The position numbers and the translations under genes were made by a program. Positions 10,209 to 19,735 of a stretch of DNA of 64,000 bases are shown here, piece by piece. The stretch is from Acetobacteraceae bacterium (lineage in GTDB: Bacteria; Pseudomonadota; Alphaproteobacteria; Acetobacterales; Acetobacteraceae). Location of the stretch: assembly GCA_030041375.1 (NCBI GenBank), contig JASHOA010000006.1, positions 62,001-126,000 on the forward strand, in the 5' to 3' direction. Within the stretch, counting starts at the first letter, position 1. Every line of letters begins with the position of its first letter. The notes under the pieces were generated by a model. That model was not told the origin of the DNA and ran no database searches. It saw only the letters and a list, made by a program, of their open reading frames with translations.

Positions 10209-11153
10209 ATGAGCGGGGGCATCGGGGCGCACGGGCTCGCCGGGCAGGGGGCACGGCAAGAGGGACGGTCGCCGCTCGCGACCTGGAGCGAGCGGCACAT
10301 CAAATGGCTGCTGGTGGCGCCGGCGATCGTGCTCATTCTTGCGATCACGGTCTATCCGCTCGGCTATTCGGTCTGGGTCGCCTTCGTCAATTTCGATTTC
10401 CTCATCCCCGGTCACGCCTTCGTGGGGCTGGGCAACTTTGCGGCCGTGCTCGGCGATCCGGTAGCGCTGCATTCGGTGGTGGTGACAGCCATCTTCACCG
10501 TGGCGGATGTCGGGCTCGAGTTCGCGCTCGGGCTGGCGCTGGCGCTGGCGCTCGAGAAGACGTTCCGTGGCCGCGGAGTGCTGATGGCCATCTTCGTGGT
10601 GCCATTGTTCATCGCCCCGGTAATCGTCGGCCAGTTCTGGTCGCTCTTGCTGCAGCGGCCATTCGGGCCGATGGACTACATCCTGAGCGTGATCCTGCGC
10701 CACCCGGTGACGATCAGCTGGCTCACCGAATTTCCCTGGGACTTCATCGGCATCATCCTCGCCGATGTGTGGCAGTGGACGTCGTTCATCCTGGTGATTT
10801 TGCTGGCCGGGCTGGCCGGCATTCCGGCGGAACTGCATGAAGCAGCGGCGATCGACGGAGCGGGAGGCTGGCAGAATTTCCGCTTCATTACCCTGCCGCA
10901 ACTCGTGCCGATGATTCTGCTCGCCGTGACATTCCGGCTGCTGGGCGCGGTCAACCTGTTCGATACCATCTTTATGATGACCGGCGGCGGGCCAGGCACC
11001 AGCACGTACACCGCCGCCTATTACCTTTATCAGACCGGGTTCCAGCAGTTCCATCTCTCGCAGGCGACGGCGGGGAGCTGGCTGTTTCTGATCCTGGTCT
11101 CGGTCGCCATTTTCCTGCTCGTGCGCCGGCTTCTGAAAGTGGAGGAAGCATGA
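10209..11153 (+). CDS. Carbohydrate ABC transporter permease (MalF/UgpA type)
   Basis: Inner-membrane permease of 314 aa with six membrane segments. A hydrophilic N-terminus precedes WLLVAPAIVLILAITVYPLG. The EAA coupling loop reads LHEAAAIDGAGGWQNFRFITLPQL (see residues about 213-236). GGGPGTSTYTAAYYLYQTGF near the C-terminus is typical of MalF/UgpA proteins. ATG at 10209 has GGAGG-like spacing upstream; the stop overlaps the next permease by 4 nt. Partner of the following gene and of the binding protein upstream. Confidence 0.9.
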   Translation: MSGGIGAHGLAGQGARQEGRSPLATWSERHIKWLLVAPAIVLILAITVYPLGYSVWVAFVNFDFLIPGHAFVGLGNFAAVLGDPVALHSVVVTAIFTVADVGLEFALGLALALALEKTFRGRGVLMAIFVVPLFIAPVIVGQFWSLLLQRPFGPMDYILSVILRHPVTISWLTEFPWDFIGIILADVWQWTSFILVILLAGLAGIPAELHEAAAIDGAGGWQNFRFITLPQLVPMILLAVTFRLLGAVNLFDTIFMMTGGGPGTSTYTAAYYLYQTGFQQFHLSQATAGSWLFLILVSVAIFLLVRRLLKVEEA

Positions 11154-11995
11154 CGCGAAAGCGCGGGTTGTGGTCCCTCTGGCGCCGTTTCGGCATCGGC
11201 CGCTCAGTCCTGCTCGGCCTCTTCCTGCTGTTCGTGCTGTTCCCGTTCTACTGGGTCGCGGTGACCTCGATCAAGCCGAGCAGCGATTATCTGGCGATGC
11301 CGCCGGTGTGGTTCCCTGCCCATCCGACGATCGTGCACTACGTGGCCGCGCTGTTCGCCTATCGCGGACTTGCGGGCCTCTTGAACAGCCTGATCGTTGC
11401 GGTGGCAACTACGGTGGCGTCGGTGGTGCTCGGCACCTGCATGGGCTACAGCATGGTGCGATTCGGCACCGGCGGGAGGGACCTTGCCTTCTGGGTGCTG
11501 TCGCAGCGCTTCCTGCCGCCGATCGCGGTGGTGCTGCCGATATTTCTGCTTTATCGGAGTTTCGGGCTCTACGACACCCGATTCGGGCTGGTGCTGATCT
11601 ACACCGTGATGACGCTGCCGCTGTCGGTATGGATGATGTACGCGTATTTCCGCCAGGTGCCGCGGGCGCTGGAGGAGGCGGCGCTGGTCGACGGCTGCGG
11701 GTGGTGGGGCGCGTTCTGGCGGATTGCGGTGCCGCTCGCGGTGCCGGGCATCATTGCGGCGGCGGCGTTCGCATTCATCGGCGTGTGGACGGAATTCTTC
11801 TTCGCGCTCAACCTGACCAGCCGCCATGCCTTCACGCTGCCCACAGTGTTCCGCTCGTTCCTGAGTTTCCAGGGCGCGCAGTACGGCGAGTCGAGTGCGC
11901 TCGCGGTGATCTCGCTGGTGCCTTCGATCGTGCTCGGGATGCTGGTGCAGAAGCACCTGGTGCGCGGGCTGACGCTTGGTGCGGTGCGCGGATGA
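11150..11995 (+). CDS. Carbohydrate ABC transporter permease (MalG/UgpE type)
   Basis: Second permease of the sugar importer, 281 aa, six membrane segments. Diagnostic stretches: VLFPFYWVAVTSIKPSSDYL near the N-terminus, FLPPIAVVLPIFLLYRSFGL, and the EAA loop LEEAALVDGCGWWGAFWRIAVP. It starts by ATGA overlap at 11150 and its TGA overlaps the ATG of the lactonase-like gene at 11992. No ATP-binding protein gene is found in this cluster, so a shared MalK/UgpC-type ATPase elsewhere is presumably used. Confidence 0.9.
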   Translation: MTRKRGLWSLWRRFGIGRSVLLGLFLLFVLFPFYWVAVTSIKPSSDYLAMPPVWFPAHPTIVHYVAALFAYRGLAGLLNSLIVAVATTVASVVLGTCMGYSMVRFGTGGRDLAFWVLSQRFLPPIAVVLPIFLLYRSFGLYDTRFGLVLIYTVMTLPLSVWMMYAYFRQVPRALEEAALVDGCGWWGAFWRIAVPLAVPGIIAAAAFAFIGVWTEFFFALNLTSRHAFTLPTVFRSFLSFQGAQYGESSALAVISLVPSIVLGMLVQKHLVRGLTLGAVRG

Positions 11996-13845
11996 GCAGC
12001 GCGGGAGAGCCGGGGGCGGCGGTGGCGCTGTTCGGTGAACGGCGTGGGCCGGCGGTGGAGCGGCGCGAGGTCTCGGTCGGGGTGCTCTCCTTCACGATCG
12101 AAGGGCTGGCACTGCGGTGGATCCGGTTTGCGGGGGTGGAGGTGCTGCGTGGCGTCGCCTTCGTGGTGCGCGATCGTGACTGGGGCACTTATCAGTCGGT
12201 GGTGACGATCGAGGAATTTGCAAGGAATGCGGATGGAATCCGGATCCAACTCGGGGCGAGGATCGTCGAAGGCGAGGCGACGCTCGCATGCCGGGTGGTG
12301 GTGCAAGCGGCGGAGGATCGGCTGTCGGTTGCGGGGAGCGTCACGAGCCACGGGCGTTTCGAGACCAACCGCACCGGATTCGTGGTGCTGCACGGAGCGG
12401 CATGTGCCGGAGGGTCGATCCGCGTGCAGCACGCGGCGGGCGGGCGAACCGGCGCAACATTTCCGCTGCTCGTGAGCCCGCATCAGCCGTTTTTCGATAT
12501 CGCGGCGATCGAGCACGAGCCGGCAGCGGAACTTGTCGCGGAGGTTCGGTTCTCGGGCGACGTGTTCGAAATGGAGGATCAGCGCAACTGGTCTGACGCC
12601 TCGTTCAAGACCTATAGCCGGCCGCTCGCGCTTCCGTATCCGTACACGATCGGGGACGGTGAGACGGTGGAGCAGACGGTCGGCGTGGCGATCCGAGGCC
12701 GGCCGGCGGTGCGGCCGCGGGCGGGCGGCGATGTAGCGCGCGTCGAGGTAGCGGATGATGGAGGCGGGCAATTGCCCGAGCTTGGCCTTGGCGGGCGGGC
12801 GAAGGATTACCGGGGAACGGAAGTGCTGCGCCGGCGTCTTGCGGATCTCAAGCCAGCACTCTTGATGCTCGAGGCGGAGAAGGACGCTTCGTTGGAGGAA
12901 TTCCGCGCGGCGGTGCAGGCGAGCGGGGCAGGCGCGGCGGTGATGCTGCGGCCGGACCAAGACGGGCTTGCGGCGTGGGGTGAGCGGATGGAGCGCGCCG
13001 GTGTGCAGCCGGCGGCGATCGCGCTGGTAACGACCGAGCGGACGATGGTGGAGGAGGCGCGGCGGCTTTTCCCGGGCGTCAGGATCGGCGCCGGCACCGA
13101 TGCCTTCTTTGCCGAGTTCAACCGCAAGCCACCGCCGCCGACCGATTTCCAGTTCTGGACCGTCAATCCGACAGTGCATGCAATGGACGATGCGTCCGTC
13201 ATGGAAACCCTCTCGGTACTCTCCGATCAGGCGGCGAGTGCGCGTGCGCTCGTTCCGGATGTGCCGCTCTGGTGCGGGCCGGCCAGCTTGCGCATGCGGT
13301 TCAATCCGAATGCGACCGGACCGGCTCAACCCGATCCGCCGGGGGTCGCGCCGGCGGATTCGGATGCCCGCCAGCGCGGCCTGATCGGGGCTGCCTTTAT
13401 GCTCGGGCAGATCGCGGCCTGGGCGAGGGTGGGGATCGAGACACTCGTGCTCTATGCGCCCTTTGGCCCACGCGGGGTGATCCATGCTGAGAGCGGGTTT
13501 GCGGTACCCTGGTACGACGGGTGCGAGGAGGGCGCGGTCTACCCCGCGTATCTCGTGCTGGCCGGGCTTGCCGCAGGGCCGCGCCGACTGAAGCTGAAGG
13601 CCGTTCGGAACGACGTTCCGGAACAGGTCGTGGCGCTGGCGAGTGCGGATGCGCTGTGGCTTGCCAATCGCGGGGTGGCGGCAATCGAGATCAGCACACC
13701 GGGGAAAGCCGTGCGGGTGCTGGATGAGGCAAGCTTCGCAGAAGCGGCGCGGAGACCAGCGGGATTCTGGGGTCGTGATGCCGTGCCAATGGCGGGCGGG
13801 CGGCTCAGGCTTGGCAGCTACGCGGTAGCGCGCCTGTCTCTCTGA
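11992..13845 (+). CDS. Putative D-apionate-lactonase-like protein
   Basis: 617-aa predicted cytoplasmic protein without signal peptide. Three parts are suggested: an N-terminal beta-rich domain (about 1-220) containing SHGRFETNRTGFVVLHG and FEMEDQRNWSDASFKTYSRP, a central barrel-like domain (about 250-520), and a C-terminal beta domain (about 525-617). The EDQRNWSDASFKTY stretch and overall length match what I recall of ApnL D-apionate lactonases, but I could not search, so this is a family-level guess. It is co-translated with the sugar permeases (ATGA at 11992). A role in opening a lactone of a branched or acidic sugar would fit the neighbouring aldolase and dehydrogenase. Start choice rests on the overlap. 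Confidence 0.5.
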   Translation: MSSAGEPGAAVALFGERRGPAVERREVSVGVLSFTIEGLALRWIRFAGVEVLRGVAFVVRDRDWGTYQSVVTIEEFARNADGIRIQLGARIVEGEATLACRVVVQAAEDRLSVAGSVTSHGRFETNRTGFVVLHGAACAGGSIRVQHAAGGRTGATFPLLVSPHQPFFDIAAIEHEPAAELVAEVRFSGDVFEMEDQRNWSDASFKTYSRPLALPYPYTIGDGETVEQTVGVAIRGRPAVRPRAGGDVARVEVADDGGGQLPELGLGGRAKDYRGTEVLRRRLADLKPALLMLEAEKDASLEEFRAAVQASGAGAAVMLRPDQDGLAAWGERMERAGVQPAAIALVTTERTMVEEARRLFPGVRIGAGTDAFFAEFNRKPPPPTDFQFWTVNPTVHAMDDASVMETLSVLSDQAASARALVPDVPLWCGPASLRMRFNPNATGPAQPDPPGVAPADSDARQRGLIGAAFMLGQIAAWARVGIETLVLYAPFGPRGVIHAESGFAVPWYDGCEEGAVYPAYLVLAGLAAGPRRLKLKAVRNDVPEQVVALASADALWLANRGVAAIEISTPGKAVRVLDEASFAEAARRPAGFWGRDAVPMAGGRLRLGSYAVARLSL

Positions 13846-13863
13846 CGGTTCGGTGCATCCGTT

Positions 13864-14409
13864 TCAGTGATGGTTCTCGGCGTCGCCGTTGCTTCCGCTC
13901 AGGCGATCCATGAGAGCGAGAAGGAGGCCGGAGAGGACGATCACGATCTGGATCACGACCTGCCAGAAGATGGTGCGATCCTGCAGGTGCCCGGGATAGA
14001 TGAAGCTTTCGAGCAGGCGTATGCTGGAGATGCCGACGATCGCGGCGACCAGCTTCAGCTTGATAGTGGAGAGATCGAAAGTGCCCATTCGCGCGACATG
14101 ATCCGATACCGGAATGCCCATGATGCGGGCGATGAACCCGCTGTAGCTGGCCAGTGCCACCACCATCAGAAGATTGCCGACCAGGGCGAAATCGACGAGC
14201 GAAAGAGAGGTCAGGATCAGATCGCTTTCGGTCGTGCCGAAGACGGCCGGGATCGCGTGGATGAGTTCCTGGAGGAATTTCACGACGATGAGGGCGAGCA
14301 TCACGATGAGGCCGATGGAAATCGGCGCCATCAGCCAGGTACCGAAGGCGATCGTGCGCTCGAGGATGCGCCCGAGGCGCTTGGTTGCGTCCAGCCGCCG
14401 CTCGCTCAC
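13864..14409 (-). CDS. yqhA: YqhA family (UPF0114) inner-membrane protein
   Basis: Small membrane protein of 181 aa with about four hydrophobic segments (FGTWLMAPISIGLIVMLALI, VDFALVGNLLMVVALASY, KLVAAIVGISSIRLLESF, VVIQIVIVLSGLLLALM). The ordering, the LVDFALVGNL motif and the RLLESF helix are typical of the UPF0114/YqhA family, whose biochemical role is not established. GTG start at 14409 with GGGGGAGG very close upstream. It follows acnA on the same strand with 24 nt between, so the two are probably co-transcribed. Its 3' end faces the lactonase-like gene at 18 nt. Confidence 0.85.
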   Translation of the reverse strand: MSERRLDATKRLGRILERTIAFGTWLMAPISIGLIVMLALIVVKFLQELIHAIPAVFGTTESDLILTSLSLVDFALVGNLLMVVALASYSGFIARIMGIPVSDHVARMGTFDLSTIKLKLVAAIVGISSIRLLESFIYPGHLQDRTIFWQVVIQIVIVLSGLLLALMDRLSGSNGDAENHH

Positions 14410-14433
14410 GCGCCTCCCCCAGCCAGTCGCCGA

Positions 14434-17127
14434 TCAGGCCGCCTTTGCCATGCCGCGCAGCACGTACTGCAGGATGCCGCCGTGGTGGTAATAGGCGACC
14501 TCATCGAGCGTATCGACGCGTGAGCGCAGAGTTGCCTGGTCCGTCTTGCCGTCGGGGCGATGGATGACGAGCGTGACGTCCATGCGCGGGCGGAGATCGG
14601 CGAGCCCGACGATATCGAGCACTTCTTCACCGGAAAGGCCGAGGGTGTTGCGGTCCGTACCTTCGGGGAAGACGAGCGGCAGCACCCCCATGCCGACGAG
14701 GTTGGAGCGGTGGATGCGCTCGAAGCTCTCGGCGATCACCGCCTTCACGCCGAGCAAGAGCGTGCCCTTGGCCGCCCAGTCACGCGAGGAGCCGGTGCCG
14801 TACTCCTTGCCGCCCAGCACCACGAGCGGCACGCCTTCCCTGCGGTAGCGCATCGCGGCATCGAAGATCGACATCTGTTCGCCGGAGGGCAGGTGCTTCG
14901 TGAAGCCGCCTTCGACGCCGTTCAGCAGTTCGTTGCGGATGCGGATGTTGGCGAACGTGCCGCGGATCATCACCTCGTGATTGCCGCGCCGCGCACCGTA
15001 GCTGTTGAATTCCCTTTCCGGGACCTGGCGTTCGAGGAGGTACTGGCCGGCCGGCGAGGAGCGGCGGATCGAGCCGGCCGGGCTGATGTGATCGGTGGTG
15101 ATCGAATCGCCGAGCCGGGCCAGGATGCGGGCACCCGTGATGTCCTTGATCGGCGCTGGCTCCGGCTTGATGCCTTCGAAGTACGGCGGGTTGCGGACGT
15201 AGGTGGAGGAGTCCGACCAGCGGTAGGTCTCGGTGCCGGCGGTGACCTGGATGGCACGCCACTGTTCCGGCCCCTTGAAGACCTCGGCGTAGCGCTTGTG
15301 GAACATCTCGGGCAGCACGTTCGATTGCACGACCTCGGCGATCTCGCGGTTGGAAGGCCAGATGTCCCGGAGATGGACGGGCTTACCCTCCCGATCGGTG
15401 CCGAGCGGGGCCGTGGTGATGTCTTCGGTCATGGTGCCGAGCAGAGCGTAGGCGACGACGAGCGGCGGGCTTGCGAGATAGTTGGCGCGCACGTTCGGGT
15501 GGATGCGTCCCTCGAAATTGCGGTTGCCGGACAGCACGGCGACGCCGACGAGGCGGTTGGCCTCGATTGCCTCGGCGATCGGCGCATCGAGAGGGCCGGA
15601 ATTGCCGATGCAGGTGGTGCAGCCATAGCCCACGAGGTTGAAGCCGAGCGCGTCGAGATCGGTCTGCAGGCCGGACTTGGTGAGATACTCACTGACCACC
15701 TGGGAGCCGGGCGCGAGCGAGGTCTTGACCCACGGCTTTGGCGTGAGGCCGCGGGCGCGCGCCTTGCGCGCGAGGAGGCCGGCGGCGACCATGACGGAAG
15801 GATTGGAGGTGTTGGTGCAACTCGTGATGGCGGCGATCACGACATGGCCGTGTTCGAGATCGAAGTTGCGGCCGGCGACCGCAGCGCGCCGGGAGGTTTC
15901 GGCGGCGGGTACGCCGAGTGATTTCGTGAGCGCGGTCTTGAAGGCGGCGGCGGCTTCTTTGAGGGTGACGCGATCCTGCGGGCGCTTGGGGCCGGCGAGC
16001 GAGGGAACGACCGATCCGAGATCGAGCGCGACGGTGTCCGAAAAGCGCGGTTCTGGCGTTGTTTCATCGCGCCACAGGCCTTGGGCTTTGGCGTACGCCT
16101 CGGCCAGGGCGATGCGATGCGGATCGCGTCCGGTGAGCCGCATATAGTCGAGGGCCACCCGATCGAGCGGAAAGAAGCCGCAAGTGGCGCCGTATTCGGG
16201 CGACATGTTGCCGATGGTCGCGCGATCGGCGAGCGGGAGCTGGTCGAGGCCGGGGCCGAAGAACTCGACGAATTTGCCGACCACGCCCTTGCGGCGCAGC
16301 AGTTCGGTCACGGTCAGCACAAGGTCGGTTGCGGTCGCACCTTCCGGCAGCCGCCCGCTAAGCCTGACACCGATCACGTCAGGGATCAGCATGGCGATCG
16401 GTTGGCCGAGCATTGCCGCTTCGGCCTCGATGCCGCCCACGCCCCAGCCGAGCACGCCGAGGCCATTGACCATGGTGGTGTGGCTGTCGGTGCCAAAGAG
16501 GGTGTCGGGATAGACGTAGCACACGCCATCGACCTCGCTCGTCCAGGCGCCCTGGGCGAGATATTCGAGGTTGACCTGATGGCAGATGCCGGTCTCGGGC
16601 GGCACGACGCGGAAGTTGTGGAAGGCCTCCTGGCCCCAGCGGAGGAAGCCGTAGCGTTCGCCGTTGCGGCCGAAATCGGCGACGACGTTCCGCTCGAGCG
16701 CGTCCGGGCTGGCGAAGAAATCGACCATCACCGAGTGGTCGATGACGAGATCGACGGGCACCAGGGGGTTCACCTTTTCCGGGCTGCCGCCGAGATGGCG
16801 GATGCCGTCGCGCATGGCGGCGAGGTCGACGACCGCTGGGACGCCGGTGAAATCCTGCATCAGGATGCGCGCCGGGCGGAATGGGACTTCCTTGTCGGAA
16901 TGGGCATTGGCGAGCCAGGCGGCGATCGCCTCCGCGTCTTCGACTTTGAAGGTCTTGCCGTCCTCGGCGCGCAGCACGTTCTCGAGCAGGACCTTGAGGC
17001 TAATCGGCAGGCGGGAGAGATCGCCGAGCTTCGCGGCGGCGGCGGCGAGCGAGAAGTACTGATAGTCCTTGCCGCCCACGCTGAACGTGCGGCGTGTCTT
17101 CAGGCTGTCCTGCCCGATCTTTGTCAT
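14434..17127 (-). CDS. acnA: Aconitate hydratase A
   Basis: Cytoplasmic TCA-cycle enzyme isomerising citrate and isocitrate through a [4Fe-4S] cluster; 897 aa, the usual length. Cluster ligands are visible in AITSCTNTSNPSV and in GYGCTTCIGNSGPL. Other landmarks are FGTDSHTTMVNGLGVLGWGVG near the middle and the swivelling-domain motif YGTGSSRDWAAKGT. The start is the ATG at 17127, giving MTKIGQDSLKTRRTF, the normal AcnA beginning; an upstream in-frame ATG at 17292 would add 55 unrelated residues. The 130-nt gap to divergent ccmA should contain both promoters. Confidence 0.97.
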   Translation of the reverse strand: MTKIGQDSLKTRRTFSVGGKDYQYFSLAAAAAKLGDLSRLPISLKVLLENVLRAEDGKTFKVEDAEAIAAWLANAHSDKEVPFRPARILMQDFTGVPAVVDLAAMRDGIRHLGGSPEKVNPLVPVDLVIDHSVMVDFFASPDALERNVVADFGRNGERYGFLRWGQEAFHNFRVVPPETGICHQVNLEYLAQGAWTSEVDGVCYVYPDTLFGTDSHTTMVNGLGVLGWGVGGIEAEAAMLGQPIAMLIPDVIGVRLSGRLPEGATATDLVLTVTELLRRKGVVGKFVEFFGPGLDQLPLADRATIGNMSPEYGATCGFFPLDRVALDYMRLTGRDPHRIALAEAYAKAQGLWRDETTPEPRFSDTVALDLGSVVPSLAGPKRPQDRVTLKEAAAAFKTALTKSLGVPAAETSRRAAVAGRNFDLEHGHVVIAAITSCTNTSNPSVMVAAGLLARKARARGLTPKPWVKTSLAPGSQVVSEYLTKSGLQTDLDALGFNLVGYGCTTCIGNSGPLDAPIAEAIEANRLVGVAVLSGNRNFEGRIHPNVRANYLASPPLVVAYALLGTMTEDITTAPLGTDREGKPVHLRDIWPSNREIAEVVQSNVLPEMFHKRYAEVFKGPEQWRAIQVTAGTETYRWSDSSTYVRNPPYFEGIKPEPAPIKDITGARILARLGDSITTDHISPAGSIRRSSPAGQYLLERQVPEREFNSYGARRGNHEVMIRGTFANIRIRNELLNGVEGGFTKHLPSGEQMSIFDAAMRYRREGVPLVVLGGKEYGTGSSRDWAAKGTLLLGVKAVIAESFERIHRSNLVGMGVLPLVFPEGTDRNTLGLSGEEVLDIVGLADLRPRMDVTLVIHRPDGKTDQATLRSRVDTLDEVAYYHHGGILQYVLRGMAKAA

Positions 17128-17258
17128 CTCGCGACTGCCTTTGCCGTTTGCCGCGCCGCCCGGCCGGGCCGCGCTTGCCACTGGCACAACCCGGCGACGA
17201 CACGCATAAACCATAGGCTTCCGGCCATCATTCACAAGCCGGGAGACTGCAAGCCAGG

Positions 17259-17867
17259 GTGTTGGGGGCCGGGGTGCTGCAAGCGGAAGCATTGGCGGCG
17301 ATCAGGGGAGAACGGCTCGTCCTTCGGGATGTTTCGTTCATGCTCAGGCCCGGTGAGGCGCTGGCCGTGCACGGGCCGAATGGTGCCGGCAAATCGACGC
17401 TGCTCAGGCTGCTGGCCGGCCTCATGCGCCCGGCGGCGGGCCGGTTGCTTTGGGAGGGCAAGGATGCGCTCGATGATCCGCCACTGCATGCACGGCGTCT
17501 GGCCTATCTCGGGCACCAGGATGCGGTGAAGGCAGGGCTGACGGGGGCCGAGAATCTGCGTTTCGCCGCCCGCGTGTCGGGTGGATCGGTGGCTCAGGCA
17601 CTCGCTCTGATGGAGCTTTCAGCGCTGGCCGACCTGCCGGTGAGGCTCTATTCGGCCGGGCAGAAACGGCGGCTCGCGCTGGCTCGGGTGGCTCTCTCCA
17701 AGGCACCGCTCTGGCTGCTCGATGAGCCGAGCAACGGCCTCGATACGGCGGCCGCGGCGAGTCTCGGGCGGCTGATCGAGGCGCAAAGGGGCCAGGGCGG
17801 GATGGTGATCGCTGCGTCGCACCTGCCGCTTGCGCTCGAACGTGCGGGTGAACTCGTGCTCGGATGA
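17259..17867 (+). CDS. ccmA: Heme exporter ATPase CcmA (cytochrome c biogenesis)
   Basis: ATPase of 202 aa with Walker A HGPNGAGKST, signature LYSAGQKRRLALAR and Walker B LWLLDEPSNGLD. The altered signature (YSAGQKRR instead of LSGGQ) is characteristic of CcmA, which energises heme delivery to CcmE in system-I cytochrome c maturation. GTG at 17259 is used here; a GTG at 17274 is an equally plausible start. Its stop overlaps the ccmB ATG. The remaining ccm genes are not in this window. Confidence 0.92.
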   Translation: MLGAGVLQAEALAAIRGERLVLRDVSFMLRPGEALAVHGPNGAGKSTLLRLLAGLMRPAAGRLLWEGKDALDDPPLHARRLAYLGHQDAVKAGLTGAENLRFAARVSGGSVAQALALMELSALADLPVRLYSAGQKRRLALARVALSKAPLWLLDEPSNGLDTAAAASLGRLIEAQRGQGGMVIAASHLPLALERAGELVLG

Positions 17868-18520
17868 GGATGCTTACTGCCCTCATCGGTCGCGAAATCC
17901 GGCTGGCGCTCAGGCACGGCGCGGACAGCGTGGCGGCGGTGCTGTTCTTTCTTGTCGTCAGCGTGCTGTTCCCGCTGGCGATCAGCCCCTCGCCGGCAGT
18001 ACTGGCCCGGCTGGCGGGGGGGATGGTCTGGGTGGCGGCGCTGCTGGCCTCGCTCTTGCCGCTCGAGAGGTTGTTCGGCGCCGATTACGACGACGGTTCG
18101 CTCGACCAGCTTCTGCTGTCGGGCCTCTCGCCGGTCGCCGTGGCGGCGGGCAAGACGGCCGCGCATTGGCTGCTGACTGGCTTGCCGTTGCTGGTCGCGG
18201 CCGGGCCGATTGCCATCATGCTGCGGCTTGATCCTGAGCGCGTCGCGGTTCTGCTGGAGGGGCTCCTGCCCGGCACTCTCACCCTTTCGCTGATCGGGGC
18301 GGCAGGGGCGGCGCTGGTACTGGGCGCGCGGCGCGGCGCCATGCTGCTGCCGCTTCTGGTGCTGCCGCTGGCGACGCCGGTGCTGATTTTCGGCACCGCG
18401 GCGGTCGCTGCGGATCACCCGCGTGCCGAACTGCTGCTGCTGGCGGCGCTGCTGGCGGCCGCCTTGCCGCTCTGCCCATTGGCGGCAGGCGCCGGCCTCA
18501 GGGCTGCCGCGGGGTCATGA
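17864..18520 (+). CDS. ccmB: Heme exporter membrane protein CcmB
   Basis: Inner-membrane protein, 218 aa, about six hydrophobic segments. LIGREIRLALRHGADSVAAV at the N-terminus and the LLSGLSPVAVAAGKTAAHWL segment are typical of CcmB. It partners CcmA in the CcmABCD complex that releases holo-CcmE. ATGA coupling at 17864. The stop overlaps, tail to tail, the stop of the aminotransferase on the other strand within the 6-nt palindrome TCATGA. Confidence 0.92.
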   Translation: MRMLTALIGREIRLALRHGADSVAAVLFFLVVSVLFPLAISPSPAVLARLAGGMVWVAALLASLLPLERLFGADYDDGSLDQLLLSGLSPVAVAAGKTAAHWLLTGLPLLVAAGPIAIMLRLDPERVAVLLEGLLPGTLTLSLIGAAGAALVLGARRGAMLLPLLVLPLATPVLIFGTAAVAADHPRAELLLLAALLAAALPLCPLAAGAGLRAAAGS

Positions 18521-19678
18521 GGCAGTCTGGATGTTGCCGTTGCGAAGGCCGGCCCTGAGCCGCTCGAGCGCACGTGCCAGGCGCTCGGGGGACTGGGCGA
18601 AGCAAATCCGAAGATGCCCTTCGCCGCCCTCGCCGAAGGCGGCGCCGGGGGCAACGGCGACTTTGTGCTCGAGGAGCAGGCGGCGGGCCAAGGCGAGGCT
18701 GTCGCTGAGCCCTTCGATGCCGAGGAAGGCGTAAAAGGCGGCATCCGGCGCGGCGTAGCGGATCCCGTTTTCGCCCTCGAGCGCCGCGCCGACCATCCGG
18801 CGCCCTTCGGTGCAGAAGCGGAGGAAGCGTTCAGGGGTGGCAGTGTCGGCCAGCGCCGCTATCCCGGCGTGCTGGATGAACGGTGCGACCGAGGAGTGGG
18901 TGACCTCGACCAATTCAGCGATGGTTTCGCGGGTGTTGGCGGGCAGTACCATCCAGCCGAGTCGCCAGCCGGTCATGATCCAGGTCTTGCTGAAGCTGTT
19001 GCAGACGATCACGCGATCCTCGGGCGATGCGACGTCGAGGAGGGACGGGGCAGCCGGGCTGCCGTCGTAGACGAGGCGCGAATAGACCTCATCCGAGATC
19101 AGCCATGTGCCGTGCTGGCGGCAGAGGGCGAGGATGGTGGCGAGTTCGGCGCGGGTTGCGGTCCAGCCGGTCGGATTGTTGGGCGAGTTCAGGAGGAAGG
19201 TCCGCGTGCCGGGCAAGAGGGTGGCGAGCCGATCGAGATCGAGGTGGAAGCGGCCGTCCGATTCGGGCGTGAGCGGAAGGGCGCTGACCGTGGCGCCGCG
19301 CAGCCGTGCGGCATTGCCGGCGTTCGGCCAGGCGGGCGTGTGCACGAGCACGCGCTCTCCGGCACGGACCGTGGCGGATAGTGCGAGATTGAGGGCGGCC
19401 ATCCCCGAGGCGGTGACCTGGATGCGATCTTCTGCCACCGGGCTCCCGTGCAGGCGTGTGAGAGAGGCGGCGAGTGCTTCACGAAGAGCGGGCACGCCGC
19501 GCACATCAACGTATTTCGTGACTCCGGCGTCAATGGCGGCGAGGGCGGCGTTGCGCGCTACGTCGGGGCTGGGCTGATCGGATTCGCCGAAGCAGAGAAA
19601 GTCGACATCCTTGGTGGCGAAAGCGAGTTTGGCGATCTCGACGATGCGCGATCCGGGCAGGCGGGTGATGTCGTGCAT
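18515..19678 (-). CDS. Class I/II PLP-dependent aminotransferase
   Basis: Cytoplasmic aminotransferase of 387 aa, aspartate-aminotransferase fold type I. It shows TKYVDVRGVPALREALAASL, the LLNSPNNPTGW substrate/PLP segment, ISDEVYSRLVYDG with the PLP-contacting Asp and Tyr, and the Schiff-base lysine in NSFSKTWIMTGWRLGWMV. The ATG at 19678 is preferred. An ATG at 19801 would add 41 residues with rare codons across a strong inverted repeat, so that stretch looks like untranslated leader. Amino-acid preference cannot be read; no neighbouring pathway genes help. Confidence 0.85.
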   Translation of the reverse strand: MHDITRLPGSRIVEIAKLAFATKDVDFLCFGESDQPSPDVARNAALAAIDAGVTKYVDVRGVPALREALAASLTRLHGSPVAEDRIQVTASGMAALNLALSATVRAGERVLVHTPAWPNAGNAARLRGATVSALPLTPESDGRFHLDLDRLATLLPGTRTFLLNSPNNPTGWTATRAELATILALCRQHGTWLISDEVYSRLVYDGSPAAPSLLDVASPEDRVIVCNSFSKTWIMTGWRLGWMVLPANTRETIAELVEVTHSSVAPFIQHAGIAALADTATPERFLRFCTEGRRMVGAALEGENGIRYAAPDAAFYAFLGIEGLSDSLALARRLLLEHKVAVAPGAAFGEGGEGHLRICFAQSPERLARALERLRAGLRNGNIQTAS

Positions 19679-19735
19679 GGGTACGGGTGTACGCCTAATG
19701 GAAGAGGAGAGCGAGGCTGCGGCGCGCGGTAGTGG

